From: Roseibium sp. HPY-6
GTDB lineage: Bacteria > Pseudomonadota > Alphaproteobacteria > Rhizobiales > Stappiaceae
Length of the DNA stretch: 64,000 nt
Assembly (NCBI RefSeq): GCF_040530035.1
Contig: NZ_JBEWCD010000002.1
Span: forward strand, 868,001-932,000
Reading direction: 5' to 3'
Positions 45,313-53,899 of the stretch are shown in pieces. The notes under the pieces were generated by a model. That model did not search any database. It was given only the letters and a program-made list of their open reading frames with translations, and was not told the DNA's origin. Position 1 is the first letter of the stretch, and every line of letters begins with the position of its first letter. A program made the translations under genes and the position numbers.

Positions 45313-46755
45313 TCATATCGACTGTGTCCTGTGGTCGATCAAACCACCCGATGCATCAAACAACTCTACCTTCAGAGGCATCTGGCCAAGGGCATGGGTA
45401 GCGCAGGACAGGCACGGATCGTAGGCCCGGATCGCCACTTCGACATGGTTGAGCATGCCTTCGGTAATCTGCGCGTGACCGGAAAGATGCTTGACCGCGA
45501 CGTCTTTCACGGCCCGGTTCATGCCTTCATTGTTATGGGTCGTGGAAACGATCAGATTGCAATAGGTCACCTGGTCATGCTCATCGACCCTATAGTGGTG
45601 AATGAGATTTCCGCGCGGTGCTTCGATCACGCCAATCCCCTCTTCGCGGCGCTCCCCCGTCACAATCAGGTCAGTACCTTGAAGATCCGGATCGCTGAGC
45701 AGCTCTTTTACCTTTTCGACGCAGTGAAGCACCTCGATCATGCGGGCCCAATGATTTGCAAGCGTTGAATTGTTGGGCGCTCCCCCTGTCACCTTTTTCA
45801 AGTCCTGGTGCGCGTCATTCGCAAGCGGGGTGTCGATGAAACTTGCCGTGTTCATCCGGGCCAACGGCCCGACCCGGTACCAGCCGGCATCCGGTCCGAG
45901 TTCGGTAAGGAAGGGAAACTTCATGTAGGACCAAGAGCGGACATCCTCGACGATCAGCTCATGATATTTTTCATAGGGCATCTGGTCGAAGATCAGATCC
46001 CCTGTGGAACTCAGCGCCCTCAGATTGCCATGATAGAGATCGAGCGCACCATCGCTTTCACGCACCAGCGACAGATAGTTGGAGGGGAAGGAGCCGAATT
46101 CGGCGACCAGTTCCTCATGTTCCAACGTGTAGTCGCGGGCAAGCTTCACGGCATCCTGCGCCCATTCGATCATCTCATCGACCGAGCTTAAAAAGTGGTC
46201 CCGCCGCTCGAGCGGCAGGTTCCTGTTGATACCGCCTGGGATGGCTCCCGTGCCGTGGATCTTCTTGCCGGCCGTCGCCTCGATAATCTCCTGGCCATAC
46301 TTGCGCATCAGGACCGCCCGTTTGCCAAGTTCGGGCTTTTCCTTGATCACCTCGAAAATGTTTCGTTTTTCGGCCGGCGCGCCGAAGCCGAAGAGCAGAT
46401 CGGGCGCGGCAAGGTGAAAGAAATGCAGGACATGGCTCTGCATCACCTGGCCGTAATGCATAAGCCGCCGCATCTTTTCCGCGGTTGGCGTTAGCTGGTC
46501 CACGCCTGCAATCATGTCCATGGCCTTCGCTGCCGCCAGATGGTGGCTGACAGGACAGATGCCGCACAGGCGCTGAACGATCACCGGAACTTCCCACATC
46601 AAACGACCATGGATGAATCGCTCGAAACCGCGGAATTCGACGATGTGCAATCTTGCTTCCTCGACCCGGTTCTCCGCGTCAAGGTGAATGGTGACCTTGC
46701 CGTGCCCTTCAACCCGGGTCACTGGCGAGATTTCAATCATTCTGGGATCAGCCAT
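45313..46755 (-). CDS. hoxH: NAD-reducing [NiFe] hydrogenase large subunit HoxH
   Basis: 480 residues. The NiFe centre ligands are intact: RLCGICPVSHH (Cys64, Cys67) and DPCLSCATH (Cys448, Cys451, then His454). Processing after His454 would remove 26 residues ending in LIDHRTQSI, the substrate of HoxW. The sequence SPVTRVEGHGKVTIHL opens the protein, as in group 3d hydrogenases. It oxidises H2, passing electrons to HoxY. Lies 13 bases after hoxY. Confidence 0.95.
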   Translation of the reverse strand: MADPRMIEISPVTRVEGHGKVTIHLDAENRVEEARLHIVEFRGFERFIHGRLMWEVPVIVQRLCGICPVSHHLAAAKAMDMIAGVDQLTPTAEKMRRLMHYGQVMQSHVLHFFHLAAPDLLFGFGAPAEKRNIFEVIKEKPELGKRAVLMRKYGQEIIEATAGKKIHGTGAIPGGINRNLPLERRDHFLSSVDEMIEWAQDAVKLARDYTLEHEELVAEFGSFPSNYLSLVRESDGALDLYHGNLRALSSTGDLIFDQMPYEKYHELIVEDVRSWSYMKFPFLTELGPDAGWYRVGPLARMNTASFIDTPLANDAHQDLKKVTGGAPNNSTLANHWARMIEVLHCVEKVKELLSDPDLQGTDLIVTGERREEGIGVIEAPRGNLIHHYRVDEHDQVTYCNLIVSTTHNNEGMNRAVKDVAVKHLSGHAQITEGMLNHVEVAIRAYDPCLSCATHALGQMPLKVELFDASGGLIDHRTQSI

Positions 46756-46768
46756 CTTGATCTTTTCC

Positions 46769-47338
46769 CTAGTCGAACCTGATCATCTCACGCTCAAAAC
46801 CGCGAAACTTGCCGGTCAGCAATTTGGAAAGCGTGTCGAATATGATGTCGCCGCCCGGCGCGCAGCCCGGAATCTGGTAATCGATCTCGACCACTTGCGA
46901 GCACGGATAGACCTCGTCAAGCAAAAGCGGCAGTGCCGGATCATTCGGAACATTGTGGGTTGTGTTGCGAATGTAACGACCGGTGACAAAGGCCTCGTCC
47001 AGGCATTCACGCAGCGGCGCATCTGAATGCATGATCGCATTGCGCATGGCCGGCAACCCACCCATGATCGCGCATTGTCCGAGGGCGATCAGAACATCGC
47101 AATTGCGCCGAAAGTCATGCAGCACGTGCACGTTTTCCTCGTTGCAGCACCCGCCCTCGATGATGCCGATGTCACACCGTTGGGTGAAGCGCTTCTTGTC
47201 CGTCAGCGGCGAACGGTCGACATCGACAAGCTTCATCAGTTCGAGCAGGCGTTCATCGATATCCAGGATCGCCATGTGACAGCCGAAACATCCTGCCAGG
47301 GACGCCGTGGCAATGCGGGCCTTCGGCAACTCGCTCAT
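46769..47338 (-). CDS. hoxY: NAD-reducing [NiFe] hydrogenase small subunit HoxY
   Basis: 189 residues, short as expected for HoxY. One [4Fe-4S] cluster is predicted from LAGCFGCHMA (CxxC), EGGCCNEENV, ALGQCAIMGGLP and DYQIPGCAPGGD. It bridges HoxH to HoxU. Its ATG overlaps the hoxU stop by four bases (ATGA), showing translational coupling. Confidence 0.95.
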   Translation of the reverse strand: MSELPKARIATASLAGCFGCHMAILDIDERLLELMKLVDVDRSPLTDKKRFTQRCDIGIIEGGCCNEENVHVLHDFRRNCDVLIALGQCAIMGGLPAMRNAIMHSDAPLRECLDEAFVTGRYIRNTTHNVPNDPALPLLLDEVYPCSQVVEIDYQIPGCAPGGDIIFDTLSKLLTGKFRGFEREMIRFD

Positions 47339-48063
47339 TTGCGCTTCTCCTCGATTTCCTGACCGATCAACCCCTGGTCAAACTCCCGCTCCCCGATCGG
47401 CGTGACAAAGCCGACGCGTTTGCGGATGATGCAGCCGACCGGGCATACCTCCTGCGAAATGGCATGATCTGTCACTTCGGCATCCGTCTCGGCGAGGTTC
47501 TCACCATTGACGGCAACTCGTCGGTGAATGCCGCGGCCGACATATCCGAAGACCCCCTTGCCATCGACATCCTGGGAAGCCCGGATGCAGCGGCCGCAAC
47601 TGATGCAGCGGTTGGTGTCGAGCGCGATATCGGGATGAGAAGCATCAAGCGGGCGGCAGGGCTCAAGATAGGGAAAACGTGTTGTCTCCGTCATGTCGAG
47701 CCGGTAGGCCATTGCCTGCAATTCGCAATTGCCACTGGCTTCGCAGATCGGACACAGGTGATTGCCTTCATGAAAAAGCATCTCGACAAGATCGCGCCGC
47801 ATCTTGTTCAAATGCTTGGTCTCGTTCTCGACCGCCTGGCCCGGCGCCGCGGGCTGCGTGCAGGCGGCAACGCTGCGCCCGCCTGCCTTGACGGTGCATA
47901 CCCGGCAGCTTCCCTGGTGGCGCAATCCCTGGTGATCGCAAAGACGCGGAATGTAGACTCCCGCCTCATCGGCGGCTTCCATGATCGTCTGACCCGCATA
48001 AGCCGTGACTTCCACCCCATCGATGGTGAAGGAGAAGCCGGTTTCCCTCCTGGTTCCGCTCAT
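47335..48063 (-). CDS. hoxU: NAD-reducing hydrogenase diaphorase subunit HoxU
   Basis: 242 residues, similar to the N-terminal part of NuoG. An N-terminal [2Fe-2S] domain (IPRLCDHQGL, GSCRVCTVKAGG, VAACTQPA), the His/Cys cluster segment (HEGNHLCPICEASGNCELQ) and a [4Fe-4S] motif (NRCISCGRCIRASQ ... CPVGC) are present. It carries electrons from HoxY to HoxF. It overlaps hoxF (stop) by four bases and hoxY by four, so the three are coupled. Confidence 0.95.
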   Translation of the reverse strand: MSGTRRETGFSFTIDGVEVTAYAGQTIMEAADEAGVYIPRLCDHQGLRHQGSCRVCTVKAGGRSVAACTQPAAPGQAVENETKHLNKMRRDLVEMLFHEGNHLCPICEASGNCELQAMAYRLDMTETTRFPYLEPCRPLDASHPDIALDTNRCISCGRCIRASQDVDGKGVFGYVGRGIHRRVAVNGENLAETDAEVTDHAISQEVCPVGCIIRKRVGFVTPIGEREFDQGLIGQEIEEKRK

Positions 48064-49940
48064 TGGGTGAAATCCCTATCGAAGATGTAGGAACGGCGCT
48101 TGGCAATCTTGCGGGCACCATCGATGGCTGACTGAATGTCGAACGTATCGCGTATACCGTCCTTGCTCGGCTTGGTTACCGCCGAATAGACCAACGGGAA
48201 ATTCTGCAAGGTGGTCAGCACTGGATTGGGCGAGGTCATGCCGAGACCGCAACGGCTGGTCTCGATGATCGTACCGGACAGATCTTTCAGGTATTCAACG
48301 TCCTCGGGATTGGCCAATCCTTTGCGAAACTTCTGAATTGCCTTTTGCAGGAACACATTGCCAACACGGCAAGGCGTGCAATAGCCGCAGCTCTCGTGCA
48401 CAAAGAACGACATGTAATATTCGACGATCTCGAGAATGTTGCGCTCACCGTTGAATACGATGACCGCGCCGCCCGTCGCCAAATCGTCGAATGTGAGTTT
48501 GCGATGAAAACTGTCCCGCGCGATCATTGTTCCGCTCGGTCCGCCCACCTGTACGGCGGCTGCATCCTCGCCGCCAACCCGCTCCAGAATTTCCCAGACC
48601 GTGTGTCCGTAGGGGAGTTCGTAAATGCCGGGGTTCAGGCAGTCACCACAGATCGAAAAGAGCTTGGTTCCGTGAGAGCCTTCTGTCCCCATGTCGTGAA
48701 ACCACTTCGCACCCCGATCCAGGATCCGAGCCGCATGGCAAAAGGTCTCGACATTGTTGACAACTGTCGGATAACCGAGGTAGCCGCGATTGACAGGGAA
48801 CGGCGGCCGCGTTTTCGGCTCGCCGGGGAGACCTTCACAGGAACTGATAAGCGCGCCTTCCTCACCACAGATATAGGCCCCGGCTCCAAGCTGCAGCCGG
48901 ACGTCAAAATTGAAGCCCTTGACGCCAAGGATGTTCTCGCCAAGGAGACCCCGGCGTCTTCTCTCCTCAAGAACCTGCTGCAGAAGGTCTCGCAGATAGA
49001 CATACTCACCGCGCAGATAAAGAATGCCCTCTCTTGCGCCGACTGCCCGAGCAGCGATGGACATGCCTTCGATCACAAGATGCGGACGTTCCGTCAGCAG
49101 CACCCGGTCCTTGAACGTTCCCGGTTCGCCTTCATCCGCATTGCAGATCACGAAGTGCTTCTCGGCCCTTTCGCTGGCGGCAAAGCGCCATTTCCTGCCT
49201 GTGGTAAAGCCGGCGCCGCCGCATCCCCGCAGGCCGCTCTCCTCAATTGCGGTGATGATCTGGGTAGGGGTCATGCCAACTGCATGGTTCAGCCCGGCAT
49301 CATCCGGTACCGGACCAAGCAGAACTTCACCGGCGTGGCGGATATTGTTATCCACCATACGGAGCGCCCGATCATGCGGCGTCAAGACCTCGAATCGATC
49401 GCTCACCAGATGTTCCGGCGATTGACCTGCCTTGAGAGCTTCCGCAAATGAGCGGGCACTTTCGCTGGTGAGCCTGGTTAGCACCACATCATTGACCATG
49501 GCCGCCGGAGCCTGGTCGCACATGCCGATGCAGGGCGTGTATTCCAGTGAATATGCGCCATCGGAGGATGTCTCGCCAACCTCAATACCAAGAACATCTT
49601 CAAAAGCCTTGGTGACCTCTTCGAGCCCGGAGTAACGGTCCACAATATCGTCGCACAGCCGGATGCTGATGCGCCCGCGTGGTGTCAGCGACAGGAACGA
49701 ATAGAAACTCGCAACGCCTTCCACCTCGATCCGCGTCAACCCGGTCGATGCCGCAATCTTTTCCATTGTCGAGGGCGCGATACAGCGATAACGGTCCTGA
49801 ACTTCGCGCAGAATATCAAGCATGCGGTGCTTGTCGTTGCCGTAGGTTTTGCAGATCCCGGCAATCTCGGCATCAGGTACATAGGGCACCTCACAGACAG
49901 TAGCTGAACTTCCGCCGGACTTTCTGCGACCGTATTCCAT
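48060..49940 (-). CDS. hoxF: NAD-reducing hydrogenase diaphorase subunit HoxF
   Basis: 626 residues; NuoE-like N-terminal part (~1-165) fused to a NuoF-like part, as in HoxF. The NuoE part keeps CIGMCDQAP, but the usual C-x4-C pair reads CDDIVD, so only three of four canonical cysteines are seen. The NuoF part has GLRGCGGAGFTTGRKW (NADH/FMN), GEPGTFKDR, AYICGEEGALI and the [4Fe-4S] segment ESCGYCTPCRVG. It reduces NAD+ with electrons from H2. First gene of the hox operon; promoter in the short region before it. A GAGGGA ribosome site precedes the ATG. Confidence 0.95.
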   Translation of the reverse strand: MEYGRRKSGGSSATVCEVPYVPDAEIAGICKTYGNDKHRMLDILREVQDRYRCIAPSTMEKIAASTGLTRIEVEGVASFYSFLSLTPRGRISIRLCDDIVDRYSGLEEVTKAFEDVLGIEVGETSSDGAYSLEYTPCIGMCDQAPAAMVNDVVLTRLTSESARSFAEALKAGQSPEHLVSDRFEVLTPHDRALRMVDNNIRHAGEVLLGPVPDDAGLNHAVGMTPTQIITAIEESGLRGCGGAGFTTGRKWRFAASERAEKHFVICNADEGEPGTFKDRVLLTERPHLVIEGMSIAARAVGAREGILYLRGEYVYLRDLLQQVLEERRRRGLLGENILGVKGFNFDVRLQLGAGAYICGEEGALISSCEGLPGEPKTRPPFPVNRGYLGYPTVVNNVETFCHAARILDRGAKWFHDMGTEGSHGTKLFSICGDCLNPGIYELPYGHTVWEILERVGGEDAAAVQVGGPSGTMIARDSFHRKLTFDDLATGGAVIVFNGERNILEIVEYYMSFFVHESCGYCTPCRVGNVFLQKAIQKFRKGLANPEDVEYLKDLSGTIIETSRCGLGMTSPNPVLTTLQNFPLVYSAVTKPSKDGIRDTFDIQSAIDGARKIAKRRSYIFDRDFTQ

Positions 49941-50088
49941 TGCGCATCCGATCCCTCATTCACGAAGCGGTGCGAAACCGCGGCAAACCATTTTGAGCGG
50001 GATAGGCGCAAATCCGCAATCGGAAGTTGCTTACCGGCGCACAAAATTTACTGATGATTGAAACTCTCAAAGACGGCGAGGCGTGTCC

Positions 50089-50102
50089 TTGAGCCACATC
50101 AA
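50089..50102 (-). promoter_or_regulatory. Possible FNR/FixK box upstream of hoxF
   Basis: Reads TTGATGTGGCTCAA on the minus strand (TTGAT-N4-CTCAA), one base from the FNR/FixK consensus TTGAT-N4-ATCAA. It is about 150 bases upstream of the hoxF ATG and just after the hypF remnant. Position and match are plausible for low-oxygen control but a chance match is not excluded. Confidence 0.4.
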
Positions 50103-50113
50103 CATGCCTGAAA

Positions 50114-50344
50114 TCAGGGCTGTTTTCCCGCACTGCGGAGGGCGTTGCCAGTTTTGATATTCTTTGCCGTGGCAATGACCGCTCGGCCAAAAGCCGCTCC
50201 ACCATCATTGGCGGGAACAATATGTGGGTTCAAGACGTTGTACCCACCGGCTGTTAGCCGAGCCGTCACGCTGTTGCGCAGGATGCCATTTTGTAAGACC
50301 TCGCCGGAAAGCAAGTCCGTTTCGCCGGCGAAGTTCTTCCCCAC
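50114..50344 (-). pseudogene. hypF: C-terminal remnant of hydrogenase maturation gene hypF
   Basis: About 76 codons resembling only the C-terminal end of HypF (carbamoyltransferase of NiFe maturation, normally ~750 residues): AGETDLLSGEVLQNGILR, where family members read A-L-S-G-G-V-F-Q-N, then IVPANDGGAAFGRAVIAT, matching the PxNDGGxxxGQAxIA block. The frame upstream becomes unrecognisable before a stop at 50423-50425, and no other HypF block (acylphosphatase, zinc fingers, YrdC) is seen up to hisC at 50634. The fragment lies 170 bases upstream of hoxF on the same strand. It is probably a decayed gene that once headed the hox operon. Confidence 0.72.
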
Positions 50345-50633
50345 GGTCCTGCTGGTCCGCCAATGCTTCCAGTTACGCTTTTCTAATGTGGCTATATTTG
50401 AGGGTGATGTTAGAGCGCATGATTATATCGGCCCCAACTCATCCCGTGGCAATGAGGCGAATGGATTTGAAACTTGGAAAGCAACCCAGGGCGATCCATG
50501 CGTAGACACTGTTGTGGTGCACGAGAAGTCATCAACGGAAACTTTTGGGATAAATTGGCAGCGAAAGATCGCTGCCACCTTTGCCTGCTCGCAGACCGAA
50601 AAAGGCCCGAACCCCAAGAAAGCAGCCTCCGGA

Positions 50634-51746
50634 TCAAGTCCGGGCCCTGATGCTGTCCAGGTGTTCAAGGAATTGCCTGTTTTCTTCTGGTTGTCCCACA
50701 GTCACTCTGATGAACCTGTCGAAACCCGCCTGCTTCCAGGGTTTGACCAATGTGCCCAGGCGCATCAGGGCATCCGCCGCCTCAGCCGAGGGCATTTCTG
50801 TTTCGAAGAATATGAAGTTTGCTTGGGTTGGTGCGACCCGTAGCCCGCGTTCCATCAACGACGCTTTGACCTTGTCGCGTTCTGCGGCAATCGCGGCGGC
50901 GCTTGTCTTCATGTGGGCTTCGTTGCCCAATGCGAGCAAGGCAGCGTTCTGGGCGGGCGCGTTTGTGTTGAAGGGTGTCCTGGTCAGGTCCAGGGCGGCT
51001 GCCAGGGCGGGGGAACTGCATACGCCATAGCCTATTCTGAGGCCGGCAAGCCCCCAGGCCTTGGAAAATGTCCTGAGAACGATCCAGTGCCCCTTACCGG
51101 GTGCCAGAAGGTCAAGTCCACCGCAGTAGTCCCCGCTCAGGGCAAATTCGAAATAGGCCTCGTCCAGCACAAGCAGCGTATCCGGATGCCGGGCGTCCAG
51201 CACCGCCAGTAGCTCGTCGCGGGACATCCAGCACCCGGCTGGATTGACGGGATGTGAAAAGATCAGCAGCTTTGCGGGTTTGCTGGCGGCCTCAGCCAAT
51301 TTGTCTACGTCGATGGTCAGGTCTTCGGTGAGCGCCACGCGTTCGATGCCTGCACCCATGAGAACAGCGTAGTCTTCATGAAGCGGGAAGGACGGGTAAA
51401 GCGTTATCACCCTGTCGCCCGGCTCGATCACGCTGCGAAAAATGATCGATAGCAGTTCCTCAGAACCATTGCCAAAGACGAGCCGGTCCGCGTCAGCATC
51501 GAGATACGATGCGAGCTCTGTTCGCAGGTCGGATGCCTCGCTTGATGGATATATGTGCAAATCATTCTGCTGATTGCGGATATACTTAAGGACCTCTGGT
51601 GCAGGTCCAAAAGGGTTCTCGTTCGACGCCAGGCGGTTTACTTCCGCAAGCCCGCAAAGCCGCCGGACCGCCGCGACGGACAAGCCCGAATTGTAGGGTT
51701 CAAGCTGTTTGAGACTTGGCCTGATTATCTTGTCCAGATCGGTCAT
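50634..51746 (-). CDS. Histidinol-phosphate aminotransferase-like PLP enzyme (HisC family)
   Basis: 370 residues of fold-type I aminotransferase. Visible: NENPFGPAPEVLKYIR near the start, GNGSEELLSIIFRS, YPSFPLHEDYAVLMGAGIE, HPVNPAGCWMS, DEAYFEF, and the PLP lysine in RTFSKAWGLAGLRIGYG. It matches HisC family, but its divergence from an SDR gene, with a regulator site between, suggests a catabolic substrate rather than histidine synthesis. A true hisC role cannot be excluded. The 3' end approaches the decayed hypF region. Confidence 0.87.
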   Translation of the reverse strand: MTDLDKIIRPSLKQLEPYNSGLSVAAVRRLCGLAEVNRLASNENPFGPAPEVLKYIRNQQNDLHIYPSSEASDLRTELASYLDADADRLVFGNGSEELLSIIFRSVIEPGDRVITLYPSFPLHEDYAVLMGAGIERVALTEDLTIDVDKLAEAASKPAKLLIFSHPVNPAGCWMSRDELLAVLDARHPDTLLVLDEAYFEFALSGDYCGGLDLLAPGKGHWIVLRTFSKAWGLAGLRIGYGVCSSPALAAALDLTRTPFNTNAPAQNAALLALGNEAHMKTSAAAIAAERDKVKASLMERGLRVAPTQANFIFFETEMPSAEAADALMRLGTLVKPWKQAGFDRFIRVTVGQPEENRQFLEHLDSIRART

Positions 51747-51789
51747 CGCGGGCTCGTGCCAGACGGGGAACAGTTGATTTTAAAGCGTC

Positions 51790-51803
51790 TATGTATATAC
51801 ATA
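51790..51803. promoter_or_regulatory. Operator-like palindrome between hisC-like and SDR genes
   Basis: TATGTATATACATA is a perfect 14-base palindrome containing GTATATAC, which fits the HutC-family GntR pattern GTnTAnAC. It is centred about 50 bases from the aminotransferase start and 35 from the SDR start, so one bound regulator could control both. Confidence 0.72.
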
Positions 51804-51831
51804 ATAGCATAAGCTTGGAGGAAGCAAGACT

Positions 51832-52599
51832 ATGGCACCGGCAAACTTCGATCTGACGGGAAAACGTGCGCTGGTAACAGGTGCAAGCCGGGGCCTTGGG
51901 CAGGCGATGGCAGTGGGTTTGGCGGAGGCCGGGGCTACCGTCGCGATCACATCCAGATCCCTGGAGGCTCTTGAAGAGACGCGATCGCTCGTGGAGACGG
52001 CGGGGGGAACCGCGCACAAAATGCAGCTGGACGTTCAGGATGTTCCTGCGATGAAATCAGCAGTGGCCGGATTTGTGAGGGACGCAGGACGGTTCGACAT
52101 TCTCATCAACAATGCCGGTTACGAAGAGGTCTGCCCGTCCCTCGATGTCGATGAGGAGCTCTGGGACCGGATCAACGCCATCAACCTGAAAGGCGCTTTT
52201 TTCTGCGCCCAGGAGACAGCGCGACACATGGTTGAAAGCGGTGGCGGTGCTATCATCAATGTCTGTTCTCTCACCTCGTATGTCGGTGTGCCAACCGCAG
52301 TGCCCTATACGTCCTCCAAGTCGGGTCTGCTCGGGATGACCCGGGCCCTGTCGGCGGAATGGGCGCCGCACAGGGTACGTGTCAATGCAATTGCGCCGGG
52401 CTACTTTCGAACGGAGCTGACAGACGTGTTCTATCTGGATGACGCCTGGAAGGCCGCGATGCTTGCAAAGATACCACTTGGGGCGTTTGGCGACGCTCAG
52501 GACCTCAAGGGTGCAGTGGTGTTCTTGGCCAGCGATGCCTCTCGATACATCACAGGTCAATGCCTGGGGATCGACGGAGGTTATCTTGCCGCAATCTGA
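51832..52599 (+). CDS. Short-chain dehydrogenase/reductase (SDR)
   Basis: 255 residues, classical SDR. Cofactor motif TGASRGLG at 16-23, NNAG at 93-96, catalytic Ser146 and Tyr159-x3-Lys163 (YTSSK), and PGYFRTELT after. Arg20 following the Gly motif favours NADP but does not settle it. The gene has an excellent ribosome site (GGAGGAAG). The ABC transporter cluster begins 116 bases downstream with its own operator. Substrate is an alcohol or carbonyl; not identified. Confidence 0.92.
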   Translation: MAPANFDLTGKRALVTGASRGLGQAMAVGLAEAGATVAITSRSLEALEETRSLVETAGGTAHKMQLDVQDVPAMKSAVAGFVRDAGRFDILINNAGYEEVCPSLDVDEELWDRINAINLKGAFFCAQETARHMVESGGGAIINVCSLTSYVGVPTAVPYTSSKSGLLGMTRALSAEWAPHRVRVNAIAPGYFRTELTDVFYLDDAWKAAMLAKIPLGAFGDAQDLKGAVVFLASDASRYITGQCLGIDGGYLAAI

Positions 52600-52677
52600 C
52601 TTACCGAGAGAGGGCCTTGCGGGATGCATTCCAGAAAGGACCCACGCGCCTTGACAAGAATTCGCAATTTCGATTTC

Positions 52678-52689
52678 ATGTATAGACAT
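52678..52689. promoter_or_regulatory. Second operator-like palindrome, before the ABC transporter
   Basis: ATGTATAGACAT contains GTATAGAC, matching GTnTAnAC, with imperfect dyad symmetry. A -35-like TTGACA is at 52651-52656 and the site lies 26 bases before the ATP-binding-protein start. Confidence 0.6.
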
Positions 52690-52714
52690 AGCGTATCGGC
52701 AGGCCAGATCTGCC

Positions 52715-53857
52715 ATGTCTCGCGATGCACAAAGGCAGCATAGAGTGACTGAGAACCAAGCGGCGGCAGTCTCGGCTATTAACGTCGAGATGACGTTCGG
52801 AGCGTTTAAAGCTGTTAAAGATGCAAGCTTCGAACTTCAGAACGGCAAGTTTCTGACGATCCTTGGCCCATCCGGGTCCGGCAAGACAACACTTCTGCGC
52901 TTGATCGCCGGCTTTCTGACACCCTCCAGCGGCGAAATCCTGATCAACGGCCGTTCAGTCCGGGCCGTGGCGGCAAACAAGCGGTCGATCGGCATGGTTT
53001 TTCAGAAGCTTGCTTTGTTTCCGCACATGACGGCCGCGGAAAACGTCGCATTTCCCCTGAAGATGCGCCGCTTTGATGCGCGCACGATTCCGGACCGGGT
53101 GGCGGACTATCTGAAACTTGTGCGGCTGGACGGTTTCGAATCCCGGCGGATACACGAACTTTCGGGCGGACAGCAGCAGCGCGTGGCGATTGCAAGGGCT
53201 CTCGTGTTCGAACCGGATCTACTCCTTCTCGACGAACCGCTGGCCGCGCTTGACCGCAAGCTTCGGGAAGAAATGCAGCTTGAATTTCGCAGAATACAGA
53301 AGGAACTCGGTGTCACGACGATCAATGTGACCCACGACCAGCGGGAAGCGCTTGTGGTTTCCGACCAGATCATCGTGATGAATGATGGTGAAATCCAGCA
53401 AAATGCTGCGCCGACGCAGATGTACAGGACACCAAGCAATCCGTTCGTTGCCAACTTCATCGGCGTCACCAACGGCCTTTCCGGTACCCTGACGCGTGTC
53501 TCCAGTGCCGACGCGGCCGCCAGGTTCGGCGACGTGGAGTTGTTGGGCGTGCCCGGGGGCACCGATGTCCTGCAAGGCGGGATGCCGATCAAGGGGGCAA
53601 TACGCGCGGAACAGATACGCATTGCATCAGCCGACCAGTCGATGGATGGACTGGATGCCGATTTCCGGGGCACCGTTCTGGACGCGATTTTTGAAGGCGA
53701 ACGGCTCGTGTACGAAGTCGAGGTTCCGGACCTTGGCGGCGAAACGCTGAAAATTATTCATCATGATCGGAACGATCTGGGCGCTCTCGAACCGGGCGCC
53801 CCTGTGCACATTGGGTGGAAGAACCGGGATCTCCAGATTTTCCCGGCCAAACTATAA
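52715..53857 (+). CDS. ABC transporter ATP-binding protein, polyamine/iron type
   Basis: About 380 residues (ATG 52715; GTG 52745 has a better ribosome site). Full nucleotide-binding domain: Walker A GPSGSGKTT, Q-loop VFQKLALFPHM, signature LSGGQQQRVA, Walker B DLLLLDEPLAALD, H-loop NVTHDQ. A TOBE-like C-terminal extension starts near 280. Family is PotA/FbpC-like, with the adjacent PotD-like binding protein. It energises import of the cluster's substrate across the inner membrane. Confidence 0.92.
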   Translation: MSRDAQRQHRVTENQAAAVSAINVEMTFGAFKAVKDASFELQNGKFLTILGPSGSGKTTLLRLIAGFLTPSSGEILINGRSVRAVAANKRSIGMVFQKLALFPHMTAAENVAFPLKMRRFDARTIPDRVADYLKLVRLDGFESRRIHELSGGQQQRVAIARALVFEPDLLLLDEPLAALDRKLREEMQLEFRRIQKELGVTTINVTHDQREALVVSDQIIVMNDGEIQQNAAPTQMYRTPSNPFVANFIGVTNGLSGTLTRVSSADAAARFGDVELLGVPGGTDVLQGGMPIKGAIRAEQIRIASADQSMDGLDADFRGTVLDAIFEGERLVYEVEVPDLGGETLKIIHHDRNDLGALEPGAPVHIGWKNRDLQIFPAKL

Positions 53858-53899
53858 GGCGCGACGAAGTGCCGGCAATCCATGAAAAAGGGGAACGAC

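Noticed and set aside
48345..49451. Plus-strand frame of about 370 codons
   Set aside because: Antisense of hoxF, which has complete NADH/FMN and Fe-S motifs.
47335..49940. Reading hoxF/hoxU as complex I (nuo) or formate dehydrogenase genes
   Set aside because: They are followed directly by hoxY and hoxH with full NiFe ligand motifs and a maturation protease.
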